NCBI GenBank assembly: GCA_029783825.1
Contig: JAREIK010003421.1
Location: 388,802-452,801, forward strand
Direction: 5' to 3'
Origin: Sapria himalayana
Lineage: Eukaryota; Streptophyta; Magnoliopsida; Malpighiales; Rafflesiaceae
DNA: 64,000 nucleotides
Within the stretch, counting starts at the first letter, position 1; each line of letters begins with the position of its first letter. This document shows, in pieces, positions 55,501-62,610 of this stretch. The notes beneath the pieces are model-generated. The model was not told where the DNA came from, did no database searches, and saw nothing but the letters and a program-made list of their open reading frames with translations. The position numbers were made by a program, and so were the translations under genes.

Positions 55501-58500
55501 TGGCACACAAATACTCTTATCCGTAGATTATTATAAGTGAACCAAGAGTTGAACATTAAATGATTACTCAGTCATCCAATCAAGCTCCAATATGTGATTG
55601 TTTGGATATTAAGATCAACCCCATATGTAGCATGCGTATATTCAACATACATTCATCTACCTAATCACTAATTTAAGTATAAAATCAACATCTGACAAAG
55701 TATAACATCTCAACATAAAGTATATAACCTCAACAAATGGTGTCCATGGCATAAGGACAATCTCACGCCCTATTGAGCAAAGCACATCGATCTCATAGCT
55801 ATAACTAGACTACAGCAAATCCTAAAATTCTCAATTTTTTAAAATTTAACCCCCATTTTGCTTTGGAAGCTATCCTCGATATAGAAAAGGATGATTATAC
55901 TGGCTTTAAATTTATAAATCATGTGCCCCCTCGATTATTTCATCTGACACTTGCAGAAATAATTGTCTTTGTATAAATGCCTCTTGCCACTTGTTTCTGC
56001 TTCACTTTAGCCACTCCAAGTGGTTTCTAACAAGACTTTATTGTTTTCTTGTTATTGTATCAGACCACCAGCTAAGATTGAAGCTGTCTTACCTGCTTCT
56101 ACCATCAACCAGGATCATTTAATTTGGTGACAATTCCAAGAGCATATTAAAAATCCTTCCAGCAGATTTACCTCTTCCGAGAGAATGTCACCATGCTCTC
56201 GTGAGATATGTACCAGCAAGTTTCTTGACATTCAATTCGGTTACATCACTGTTAATGACAGCAATAGGAGAAGAAAACAAAAAGATTGGGACTTTACAGA
56301 AATACAAAGTCAAAGATTAGGAAAAAATATTCTTTACAAAACTTGAAACATTGCTATTATATCAGCATGTTTAGTCAAATTATTAAAAAAATATATATCA
56401 TATATAGCGCACGAGACTCCCGTTTAGCACAAAGTCTGCAGAGATTAATATATAGACAATTTTACTCCTGAAAATCAAAGATAATACGTATAATGAATCT
56501 CGAATCCAAAATATACTACCCTTGGATGAAGACACTTGTCATCGCACAGAGGCACATCCTCTAAATGCTTTATCAAAACATAAATAAAAAAATATAAAAA
56601 CAGAATTTGAAGCATAACAGGCTCCCTTATCCAATATATTATGGAGTTTCCTTGTATGGAATACAACAACTTTGAACCAAATGTGGGACCAACCCTTGAT
56701 CCAAATAATTCCAAATAAGTCTAGTGTGGAAAATCATTGTGATCATTTGAAATGTCATACCATTCCTTCCTGAACAGCATCTAATGAGAAGCCTTTGTAG
56801 AGCAAAGAAAGACGCAAAGAAAGTTTAATCTTTCTTTTTCCATCTTTCACATCATCAACTACCTCCACCACAATGCATGAAACTAGTTGCCCAGCACGAA
56901 ATATGCAAGGAAGATTAACACCATTCTGACAAGATGTGAAGTAACACAGTTAGAAAAATTGTTGATGCGTTATGAAAAAGCTACATAATGTAGATCAACC
57001 ATATTGACATGCAAGCTCTTCAAGATATGAAAAAGCTATAATACCTCAGCTTCAAAAACATCGGGAACAGGATCCACTGCATCAATTGAACGAACCATTC
57101 CATGTAGCCCACATGGAAGGCTAACAATCAGGTGTTTCACATTCACTTCAGTTATAACTCCCCAGAGTTTCATTCCAGGAATAATATTCTGCCAACCACA
57201 TCAGGTAAAAACACAAAATTAGCATTCAATTCAAGCAATATTCTGTCAAACAATACAATTTTGAAGCTACACAAGCATTCCTCGTATATCTTACATCCCC
57301 TGGTGGAACCCATATGAAGACATAAAGTGAAGGTACAAATAATTTAGGTGATTGTGGAAAAAAAAATAAGATACAGGAAATCATAATTTAACAAAGTACG
57401 ACATGTGTTTGTGACATGCCTCTTGATTCATAGTTTTCTTGATAAATTAATACTTATATGGCCCTCTTATCTTGCCATCATATAATTATCTTTTTGTGAA
57501 AACTTATTGTTACCTGCTCATGACTTATCTGAAGGATATAATAAGTGATGTGAGATAACTTATCTGAAGCATTATATTTTAAATGGTACACAAAATTGGT
57601 GATAACTCTAAGAAACTAGAGTAATATTCTTATCTTTTGAACATAATTTTTGCTAAAAATAAGAGTCCTAATTTTAAGTGTTGACACATATACATTTTCA
57701 TACATTAATTTTTGTGACTTCAGCTCAATTACTCATCAAAAAGAACATATTATAAAGAAAAAAAATATTTCATTTGGATTGATTGTGTAGAAATAAAATT
57801 ACTACAATGAAAAGATTAATATTGATTATGAATTGAGAATCACTCCAAATAAATTGGTTTTAACTTTAAAGTCAATGGAGCAAATTTTTGGTGACCCAAC
57901 AGCTACTTAATTGCTCTATAAATTAGACATCTATGCAGCCATCCAAGTGGATAGTCCTTGCTTAAAAATATTAAATATATAATAATAAAATAATAAAATA
58001 AAAAAAAGTAAGTTGAATTTTAGATTGAGCAATTTTTGCTTGAAGGGTTAAAACACGTGAAATTTTGGGTATGGTATATATACACACAGAAAATAGTTAG
58101 ATGTAAAAATAAGTCAATAATAAACTAAATAATAAACATGATTGCAAGAAAACAAATATAATGGTTGAAGATCTAACATTGCTACTACTAATTGATGTTA
58201 ATTATTTTTACTTGTGTATGATTTTAAGTTTATTTTTCATTACTCAAAGACGAACAATGATTTGGGCTTGGGGGGATGTTCTCCTAAAAATATGTTCAAT
58301 TTAAAGATCTTAACTGAAATAATTCAGCTTTTTACTGCTCCCTCATATAAGAATTTTAATATCCAAGCAAGAAAATTAAATCAATTAACTTATAGGAGGG
58401 CATAAGAGCAATGTGGGGATTGGTTTTCTGAAACACTTATTTGATTAAATTCTATTGCTGGAATAGCTATCCAAAGTTGTTAGCGGACAGCTCCAGAGAT

Positions 58501-58766
58501 GAAACAAGTACATTCCCACGAGTGGAAGACAAAAAAAAAAGCAAAGATTTATACCTTCAGTGTCAACTTGTTGGCAAATCGAGGCAGTTCACCATTTAGA
58601 GCACCCCCGTAAGGATCACCAAAATCACTTTCTGTTGGAGGGGCAGCTTTTTTCCACTTTTTGGATGATTTCTTCAACTTCAAACTCTGGTCCTTCGTAA
58701 CATATTCTGCATCTACTTGGGCACGAATTTCATCTCTTTCTCTTTTACTCAGCAAGCTTTTCCCAC
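17101..58766 (-). CDS. RRP5: RRP5 rRNA biogenesis protein, 37 exons visible, 5' exon(s) missing
   Basis: RRP5 is a nucleolar pre-rRNA processing factor needed for 18S and 5.8S/25S maturation; it binds RNA through S1 repeats and uses C-terminal HAT/TPR repeats to join the small-subunit processome. I joined exons by splice sites, phase and family similarity: 58555-58766, 57045-57188, 56761-56925, 53595-53694, 53043-53161, 52825-52947, 52686-52757, 39207-39299, 39013-39126, 38793-38915, 33252-33437, 33087-33161, 32824-32960, 32162-32296, 31918-32069, 31772-31837, 31574-31680, 30926-31006, 30761-30835, 30584-30685, 30197-30508, 29971-30054, 29779-29879, 29544-29694, 29388-29462, 29147-29297, 27798-28410, 27654-27714, 26904-27049, 26605-26788, 25951-26049, 22634-22962, 22358-22534, 21369-21465, 20869-21264, 17271-17354, 17101-17208. 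They total 5,549 bp and about 1,848 residues with no stop before 17101-17103. Plant RRP5 is about 1,900 residues, so about 50 N-terminal residues are missing. Two introns start with GC. The gene looks intact. Confidence 0.95.
18334..20310 (+). pseudogene. hAT B transposase relic (RICESLEEPER-like)
   Basis: The BED-type finger reads [20 protein letters not shown] with HTELC (18345-18420). Next are [40 protein letters not shown] after a TAG that replaces the expected Trp of SDIW (about 18765), [35 protein letters not shown] (about 19040-19085), [20 protein letters not shown] (19400-19455), [20 protein letters not shown], and the hATC dimerisation region [16 protein letters not shown] with DILQWWKS (19815-19910). 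Beyond it the frame shifts. Frames must be changed near 19370 and 19910. It is the best-preserved of the three related copies but is not functional. Confidence 0.85.
20108..20192 (+). repeat. 18-bp minisatellite in hAT B
   Basis: The unit ggaactgggactgggact recurs about four times, with single ggagctggg and ggataag edges. It lies after the transposase dimerisation domain. Copy C has only one short counterpart, the region around 45270 with ctagctccagtacg, so the array expanded after the copies separated. Confidence 0.9.
21490..22330. repeat. Diverged tandem repeat filling the RRP5 intron between exons 33 and 34
   Basis: Units of roughly 170-235 bp begin near 21490, 21692, 21869, 22037 and 22273. 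Each has a head like acgaacacaa..aattaggag, then cggcctagacttgcc, a gat.gaattgaaat block, a gacctctctgattta block and an end like gagcctgtgcaccaggt. Almost the whole 892-bp intron consists of these units. About two of them are also present in the RRP5 duplicate at 7643-8400, so the array is older than that duplication. Confidence 0.7.
22551..22606. repeat. (TAA)n(TTA)n microsatellite hairpin in a 99-bp intron
   Basis: About eight taa/ata units are followed directly by about seven tat/tta units, so the stretch can fold into a hairpin. It takes up more than half of the intron between RRP5 exons 32 and 33 (22535-22633). Confidence 0.85.
22634..28410 (-). CDS. RRP5: RRP5 C-terminal S1 repeats and acidic linker, visible exons 27-32
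   Basis: Exon 27 is the longest (613 bp) and holds [50 protein letters not shown] and [13 protein letters not shown], that is, several S1 cores in a row. Exons 28-30 read [42 protein letters not shown] and [18 protein letters not shown]. Exon 31 (99 bp, 25951-26049) is easy to miss: it reads [12 protein letters not shown] then [15 protein letters not shown] and completes the last S1 unit. Exon 32 starts [13 protein letters not shown] and then becomes an acidic, serine-rich linker ending KTKKT, before the HAT repeats. At the exon 29/30 junction the codon is TGG (Trp) where relatives have Arg, which a single C-to-T change would explain. A 2,988-bp intron with a hAT insertion separates exons 31 and 32. 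Confidence 0.92.
23285..23455. mobile_element. Second copy of the gatatatc-rich MITE
   Basis: It matches 5989-6193 in opposite orientation, sharing acggatatatc, atatcggtgtgtatttg, gatagatatattggtcttga and gtggatatatcagaaatttt. It lies in the intron between RRP5 exons 31 and 32. The ends are less clear than in the other copy. Confidence 0.6.
23843..25464 (+). mobile_element. Internally deleted hAT (DUF659 family) in an RRP5 intron, perfect 8-bp target duplication
   Basis: The element starts cataattatgaaaggcgcgc and ends cgccttaaataactatg, flanked by identical gtgtcaat at 23835-23842 and 25465-25472. Its first 90 bp match the left end of the larger element at 61631. Only pieces of the transposase remain, in the right half. 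It is therefore a Ds-like deletion derivative that cannot move on its own. Confidence 0.92.
24715..25180 (+). pseudogene. C-terminal transposase fragment in the deleted hAT
   Basis: The first piece reads [20 protein letters not shown] and [20 protein letters not shown], the region just after DUF659 in this hAT family. It is then joined, through a small frame change near 24850, to an acidic tail: [20 protein letters not shown], a Pro/Lys/Thr stretch and a final run rich in Asp and Glu. The hATC segment that should lie between them is missing, as expected for an internal deletion. Confidence 0.75.
26305..26545 (+). mobile_element. tRNA-derived SINE in an RRP5 intron
   Basis: The head has a polymerase III A box (tggtagaacaattggcaag, 26312-26330) and B box (ggtcgtgaattcaatcc, about 26361-26377), as in plant tRNA-derived SINEs. 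The unrelated body ends in an A-rich tail (aataaaaaaagaagaagaga). It lies between RRP5 exons 30 and 31, in the opposite orientation to the gene. Confidence 0.75.
27105..27595. mobile_element. Possible nonautonomous element with acccaacccgaac-like ends
   Basis: GC-rich ends (gacccaacccgaactgaaat and cgggttgagctcgggttggg on the left; cggattgagcagacccaggt on the right) border an AT-rich centre in the intron between RRP5 exons 28 and 29. The ends are roughly inverted and of a type common in plant nonautonomous DNA transposons. No clean target duplication was found. Confidence 0.4.
28783..28965 (-). repeat. SINE-like dispersed repeat, copy 1
   Basis: In reverse complement it has ggtgcgatgacaagtg (A-box-like) and gggtttgaaacac (B-box-like), then a body with gagatattaatctctcacag and the end cttgtgtattaggc. 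An internal part of the head, ggtgcgatgacaagtgtcct, is doubled. An (AT)n run lies nearby at 28629-28648. The rest of this 736-bp intron is AT-rich with nothing else seen. Confidence 0.55.
29147..33437 (-). CDS. RRP5: RRP5 central S1-repeat block, visible exons 11-26
   Basis: Sixteen compact exons encode the central S1 repeats. Landmarks are [20 protein letters not shown] and [18 protein letters not shown] (exon 11), [10 protein letters not shown] and [17 protein letters not shown] (exon 13), VFHVGQVV-like [12 protein letters not shown] (exon 14), [11 protein letters not shown] and EHLSDHH (exon 15), [20 protein letters not shown] (exon 18), [19 protein letters not shown] (exon 21), [10 protein letters not shown] (exon 23), [18 protein letters not shown] (exon 24) and CGRVHITE (exon 25). 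Most introns are 75-142 bp. Exon 13 (donor at 32823) and exon 25 (donor at 29387) are followed by GC instead of GT. Both are required by the reading frame and by family similarity. The exon 15 acceptor is set at 32070 because tacag precedes it and the residues [13 protein letters not shown] align. Confidence 0.93.
31085..31420 (-). repeat. SINE-like dispersed repeat, copies 2 and 3 in tandem
   Basis: Two diverged copies (about 31085-31225 and 31255-31420) lie head to tail in the 567-bp intron between RRP5 exons 17 and 18. Shared marks are gagagattaatatctcggta, gtctcaaacccg or gtctcgaacat, and cttgtcatcgcaccaacgc. Confidence 0.55.
33515..34015 (-). repeat. SINE-like dispersed repeat, truncated copy 4 and copy 5
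   Basis: Copy 4 (33515-33595) keeps only the gatgagtctctagcctaag and catcacaccaag part. Copy 5 (33855-34015) is nearly complete but decayed, with gactcccatttagcacggag and attgcccctaaaaattagag. Between them is AT-rich DNA with nothing recognised. Confidence 0.45.
34340..34672. repeat. Low-copy tgca/catg-rich segment with the left direct repeat (34567-34672)
   Basis: A segment rich in gtgca, catg and tgtg words. Its last 106 bp (with gtgcattgaagtagtgcagt and gcaggtgaacaacagacg) are repeated at 35045-35145 on the other side of the GC-rich hAT end. Confidence 0.5.
34673..34950. mobile_element. Orphan GC-rich hAT terminus
   Basis: It starts tagaggtggcaagtaggccg after tgtgcca and continues with ccgtgcctggctcggcacgg-type subterminal repeats, like the ends of elements A-C. 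No transposase and no convincing right terminus follow. A cacgtggtg..caccacgtg hairpin closes the segment near 34998-35032. It is either a truncated element or a MITE with a decayed right end. Confidence 0.6.
35045..35145. repeat. Right direct repeat flanking the orphan hAT end
   Basis: It matches 34567-34672 (gtgcattgaagtggtgcagt, gcaggtgtacaacagagg, tttgccat). The following stretch 35146-36260 is AT-rich and shows nothing recognisable. Confidence 0.6.
36262..37108. repeat. Dispersed repeat, copy 2, with inner nonautonomous hAT (36483-36915)
   Basis: It aligns with 8546-9362. The inner element starts tagagatgtcaacctaatca at 36483 and ends taacaccttta at 36915, with flanks cgtttaag and cttttcaa as in copy 1. 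This copy carries about 40 extra bp in the inner right part (around 36820) and a small extra piece near 37022. Confidence 0.7.
37345..38790 (-). mobile_element. Very AT-rich stretch, perhaps a strongly decayed hAT
   Basis: The DNA runs up to the donor of RRP5 exon 10. Short blocks, such as aaataatagaatcaataataaactaatatttt at 37722-37755, resemble the minus-strand transposase relic at 48940-48990 in order and orientation. No readable protein remains. I give this as a weak inference. Confidence 0.25.
38793..39299 (-). CDS. RRP5: RRP5 visible exons 8-10, an island between two giant introns
   Basis: Three small exons (93, 114 and 123 bp) separated by introns of 80 and 97 bp form an island between the 13.4-kb and 5.4-kb introns. 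Exon 8 reads [19 protein letters not shown] and completes an S1 unit. Exon 9 begins [19 protein letters not shown] and ends PLPTPAYVN, another S1 unit. Exon 10 begins [20 protein letters not shown] and ends [12 protein letters not shown]. All three begin and end in phase 0, so skipping any one of them would keep the frame. Donors are GTAAGT, GTATGT and GTTCTC. The last is a weak donor but is fixed by the resumption of homology at 33437. Confidence 0.93.
39300..43833. other. RRP5 intron DNA without genes, AT-rich
   Basis: This is the 3' portion of the 13.4-kb intron. It holds two SINE-like copies on the plus strand (40485-40650 and 41690-41825, identified by gatctcggatttgagactta and gacaagtctcggattcaag), a (AT)n/(CA)n tract at 42107-42155 and ct-rich microsatellites at 42307-42372. 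I see nothing else in it. Confidence 0.7.
43905..44150. repeat. About 40-bp tandem repeats in the hAT D terminus
   Basis: Units of acaaattgagtgcctgagcc plus atgccgtgtcagaacacc recur about five times with spacing near 38-44 bp and scattered changes. They lie in the subterminal zone, where hAT transposases bind repeated motifs. Short open frames on the minus strand here are an effect of the repeat. Confidence 0.75.
44266..47718 (-). mobile_element. hAT element C, inserted in element D
   Basis: The ends are ctgaggtgtcaaacgag and, at the other side, ggttgacacctcc; flanks agacacaa and agacacgc share six of eight bases. GC-rich subterminal zones (44285-44480 and 47360-47700) enclose AT-rich DNA and a minus-strand transposase relic. 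The right zone holds open frames on both strands that are compositional only. Confidence 0.8.
45150..46870 (-). pseudogene. hAT C transposase relic
   Basis: Read on the minus strand it follows copy B: a decayed BED region (about 46640-46560), a DPRVV-like [20 protein letters not shown] (46430-46370), CICNIS and [20 protein letters not shown] with [20 protein letters not shown] (45960-45805), [20 protein letters not shown] (45690-45640), then hATC pieces ([16 protein letters not shown], 45570-45525). About 280 bp of the central part (the [13 protein letters not shown] block) is missing near 45965, where the frame jumps from VTNLLL directly to CNISSMF. Stops and deletions make it inactive. Confidence 0.75.
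48190..50120 (-). pseudogene. hAT D transposase relic, strongly decayed
   Basis: The nucleotide pattern follows element C in the same orientation: atcacatgtcattttagata and tagatctcttatctaaaata (hATC part, 48330-48600), ctatcattattatattaatc (about 48910), gatatcaaggataccactcc (about 49720) and aagttgaaaatatgtttgca (about 49838). Extreme AT enrichment has removed nearly all readable protein. Confidence 0.6.
48326..48600. repeat. Recent 137-bp tandem duplication in hAT D
   Basis: The block beginning atatactagatctcttatct occurs at about 48326-48462 and again at 48463-48600, with only about five differences and one 1-bp indel. It is much younger than the element that contains it. Confidence 0.92.
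51065..52685. other. AT-rich RRP5 intron DNA, nothing recognised
   Basis: This is the 5' part of the 13.4-kb intron, directly after exon 7. It shows a (CA)/(CT) patch near 52230-52260 and AT-rich runs. I see no gene or element. Confidence 0.6.
52686..58766 (-). CDS. RRP5: RRP5 N-terminal block, visible exons 1-7
   Basis: Visible exon 1 opens in phase 1 after a clear ttcag acceptor and reads [20 protein letters not shown], then a lysine-rich stretch and [12 protein letters not shown], matching the conserved N-terminal segment just before the first S1 repeat. Exons 2-3 carry the first S1 unit ([12 protein letters not shown], then [14 protein letters not shown] and [15 protein letters not shown]). 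Exon 4 reads [20 protein letters not shown]. Exons 5-6 carry [18 protein letters not shown] and [17 protein letters not shown]. Exon 7 reads VSIFHL and ends KDEYYKDKK. The exon 7 donor at 52685 is chosen because exon 8, 13.4 kb away, resumes in phase with [19 protein letters not shown]. Introns of 1,366 bp, 3,066 bp and 433 bp interrupt the block. The 1,366-bp intron (57189-58554) is AT-rich and I see nothing else in it. Confidence 0.92.
53196..53360 (-). repeat. SINE-like dispersed repeat, copy 6
   Basis: It lies in the 433-bp intron between RRP5 exons 4 and 5, marked by catacctaatacacaatact, cagagattaatatgc and gataagtctcaaacttgaca. Confidence 0.5.
53695..56760. other. 3.1-kb RRP5 intron with SINE-like copy 7 (56398-56560)
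   Basis: The SINE-like copy is recognised by cgcacgagactcccgtttag, gaatctcgaatccaaa and cttgtcatcgcacag. The rest (53695-56397) is AT-rich. Traces of cttgtcat and tgttggatc words are not enough to call further copies. Confidence 0.55.
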
Positions 58767-61630
58767 CTGAAAGGTCAGCACATCAATTAAGAAACTCCCA
58801 CCTGAATGAATTTATTAGTAAAAATCTACATAGTAAAATAACATCTCTAGATTCCAATGATGAAATTGTGGACATCACACTTCCATTAAATAATATTCAG
58901 TTCTGTTATGCTAAACATCTTAAAATCCATTTTTTTTTCTAACCATGACATTTCTCAGTAAATAACATCCCTTTTCACTCCAAAGAAAACCAATACAGAA
59001 TATTAAGATAAAGTACTGATCTTGATTTGGCAGAAGTCAATTATTCTAGAAAGTTCTAGAATAGTTTAATTATAGGTAATAGGTACACAATCATTTGTAA
59101 TATTCAAAATAAGAAATTTGCTTCATTTTTTTATTCATTCACTATTTTTCATGGGTTCCAAAAAAGATTCAAGTATAGAGATGAAAATCAAACTAAGTGC
59201 ACAAAATTTTTACTTTTAGCACAGGGTTTATAAAAAATTAATATATCAACGACCATACCCATGAAATTCAAAATGGTTGTGTCTGATGAGTCTCAAACTT
59301 GAGACCTATCACAATTTGATGAATACATTTTTCAACATCAAGCCTTAACCTCCAACCAATACATGCAACACAAAGATTTTCCAAATTATCAATTATCAAT
59401 ATATTATTCTTACACTTACATATTTAACTTCAAATTTATTATGAAAACCAGTGTGTTAGTTACTTTTGATAATTTGATAAGAGCGCCCAATATGTGAGCT
59501 ATGCTAATCACTTTTGCCGAATATATAAGGACATTTATTATATAACATCAATATTAATTATTTATTTTATTTTTTATTTAAATTTTTAATATAGTATCAA
59601 AGAGATATTTATAAAATATAAAGCATGTCCCTTACCCTCAATATCCTTCTCTTTCTCAATCTTATGCATAAACAATAATCATACATCCATTGGATAAAAA
59701 ATATTTAACTTGCCTCTAAAAATTTATAGATAAATTTATTTTATCCTTTATTACTTTACAAAATAAAAAAAAAACTAACAAATAAGATCTTAAGATGTAC
59801 TTTTCTTGAATACTCTAATATCAAATATATATATAAATATCTCTCACCAAATAATAATAAAATTTTAATGAGTATGAATGTTATATTGTTTTACCATGAC
59901 TCATTTTTAATGAGTCTAAAAAAAATAAGCATTCAATTGTTGCACTTAAATATTGTCATGTCTAGACCACCAATTAAGAGAAAGAATCATTCATCATCTA
60001 TATTTAAACACGTTGGTACTTAATATGATAATATTCTCATGAAATTATTATATCTACCTATCATTATTATTTGAGAGACATGGTGCACCAAGATACAAAA
60101 GTTTTTTTAAGTCTTCAAGCACAAGACAATTAAAATGCAGTCTTTTTTTTATTAAGATACACTTAGCATAAAAATATGTTAAAAATTATATATTTCACTA
60201 AATAATATATAATTTTTATATATTAATAAAATACAATCAAATAAATGATATTAAACATAAAAAAATAAACATAATTAATATCTCTCACTCACTATCATAA
60301 TCATTCAAAATTATAAACAAAATAATAGACTTCAATAATCAAACATAAAAATAATTTATTTCATAAAATATTATATATAACTTTTATATATTAATAAAAT
60401 ATAATCAAATAAATTAAATTAGATATAAAAATAAAATATAATTAATATTTCCTAACAGACATTCAAAACTTGAAAATAAAATAATAAAATTTTAATAATT
60501 AAATATATATACATATATTTATATGTCTAGTCGTATATATGTACATACACACGTATATAAGCCTTTTGTGTGTGTTTGTATATATGTATACATATATGTA
60601 TATGAGCCTTTTGTGGGTATAATTATATATATATATATATAGCTATACATACATAGTTGTATATATGTACATATAGCATTACATATCGCATTGCTCAATG
60701 CATATAACTATACATGTCTATGCGAGCTATGATGATAGCTTGTTCTACTCATTCCAAGAATGAGCCACAATGCTAGTTTGTTCTATTCATTTGAGGAATG
60801 AGCTATGATGGTTGCTCATTCTACTTGTTCTAAGAATGAGCTGCGATGGTCCTCATTTGATGAGGTGAGGTGAGCCTTTTTCCAAATCTTCCAATGCCTT
60901 TCGAAAATGGATGTGCCTCACTCTAGGTGAGGTTCTTTTGTCGGCACTTCATGATGCTTGTACTTTAGGGATGCCTCTGGCATACCTTGAATAATTATGC
61001 TACCAACAAATTAAAATTATAAAGTATGGAGAAAATGAAAATTCCAGCATAAAAAAATCTCATTTAGATCCAAATAATATGATAGTTCAAAATTATGTAC
61101 AAGTACAAACTTATATTATGTCGCCAACTAGGAGACTTGACCACCACACAAGACTTAGACTATACTAAGAGAGAAGAAAAGAGAAATATATCCAACCATA
61201 TCGGACTAGAGACGAGCCTTCTAATGAGCTAGATGAAGTTACATCCAATCTCTATGATCTTAGGATTTCAATCACTTTCTAGAAGAGACATAGGAATCAT
61301 ATGCAACACCCAATTTCAAGTGTTTTTTTAACTCTAGTCTTATTTTTCATTTTATTTCTTTTATTATTTCTTTTAATAATATTAACAAACTTAAATCTCC
61401 TTTTTATATATCACCTCATTCAAAATAACATCAATACATAATAGAAAAGATACGAGTCAACCACTCTAATGATATTTAAAAACTAGTATCATAAAATTTG
61501 TGGATATCTATTATTAGTAGCAGGTAGACAATAACTGTGAGGATTTTAGAAAAAACTGAACCAAAATTAGATTGGTTTTTAATTTTTGGTTTGGTTGTAA
61601 AAAAATTTCAACCAGTTTCAACCAAAAATT
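58767..61630. other. Upstream RRP5 intron or flank, AT-rich, with repeats
   Basis: No convincing exon is visible. SINE-like copy 8 lies at 59198-59345 (gatgagtctcaaacttgaga). A diverged tandem duplication of about 165 bp covers 60190-60510 (tttatatattaataaaatac twice). A tatatgta/catatatg tract with a repeated agccttttgtg word lies at 60530-60640. Three diverged units of about 50 bp (with attccaagaatgagc, atttgaggaatgagc and gttctaagaatgagc) lie at 60720-60850. Confidence 0.5.
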
Positions 61631-61939
61631 CATAGTTATGAAAGACGCGCCTAAAGCTCAGGCGCCACCACTCCCGGGAAAAATGCCTCGCTTCAGGCGA
61701 GGCACAGGCGGGTGAGGCGCAACAGGCGTCGACTTCCAGTTTCGACGGCGGCAGGCGTCAAGTCAGGTACGCCCTTCTTCTCTTTCTTCCTCTTCTTTTC
61801 CTCTCCTTTTTTTTTGCCGGATTCACCGTCAAAAATGGAAAAATTTCGTCGGAGAAGAAGGGCAAAGCAACGGCGAAAGATAGAACTAGGCGAAAGGCAG
61901 GAGAAGCGCGTTGGGGAAGACGACGTATTCGGCTGATCC

Positions 61940-62124
61940 AACCCAAAATGACGTCGTTTTGGGTTGGTTTTGATTTTAAAAAAAAAACAAAACCCTCAAA
62001 ATGTCATCCTTTTGAGGTTCTGATTTAAAATAAAAAAATATCACCTCCAAAACGACGTCGTTTTAGTCTTCCAGGAATCAAAATGACGCCGTTTTGGAGT
62101 TTTGTGATTTTAAGCCCTATAAAA
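61940..62124 (+). promoter_or_regulatory. Probable hAT transposase promoter: TATA box and palindromic ACGT motifs
   Basis: A TATA box ctataaaa lies at 62117-62124. In the 175 bp before it are four variants of a palindrome built on aaaacgacgtcgtttt: caaaatgacgtcgttttggg (61945), caaaatgtcatccttttgag (about 61997), caaaacgacgtcgttttag (about 62049) and caaaatgacgccgttttgg (about 62078). They could bind plant ACGT-core (bZIP) factors or the transposase itself. This is inference from position and symmetry. Confidence 0.55.
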
Positions 62125-62610
62125 CCTCCTCTTTCTCAAGTTACACCCTAAAACCCGCAAAACAACCTTCCCAAAACACTCTTAAGGCTGGATTGAAGAG
62201 GAGAGAAAAAGAAAAAGAGGCTCAAAAGGTATTTTTTTCATTTTACCTATTTTTGTTGTGAAAAAATTCTTCAAATTGTAAAAAAATATTTTCAAAAAAT
62301 ACTTAAAAACTAGAAGAAATTTTTTTAAATAATACTTTGAAAAAAATATGTAATTTTCAAAAAACTAATGCAGAAAAAATGGAAAAAAAATTTTGAAAAT
62401 TAACGAAAAATAGAAAAAAATCATGAAAAAAATTATGAAAATTATGAAATAATTAGAACAAAAATTATAAATAGTTTTAGTTATTTGGCAAAGATTGAGT
62501 ATGTTTATAATTTATAGATTTATAATATATAATATATTATGTATATATTTTCAATTTTTAATTAATATATTTGTCATTTTATTGTAGATTTGTTGTAAAT
62601 ATACATAAAA

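Noticed and set aside
17101..58766. RRP5 as a pseudogene because of its huge size and insertions
   Set aside because: All 37 exons are open, phases match at every junction, and splice sites are kept, including next to insertions. A pseudogene of this age would have lost the frame.
59636..59669. Possible first exon of RRP5 (MHKIEKEKDIE, ending in a GT donor in the right phase)
   Set aside because: It is only 34 bp, lies in AT-rich repeat-like DNA and does not resemble the conserved FPRGG-type N-terminus of RRP5. The phase agreement may be chance.
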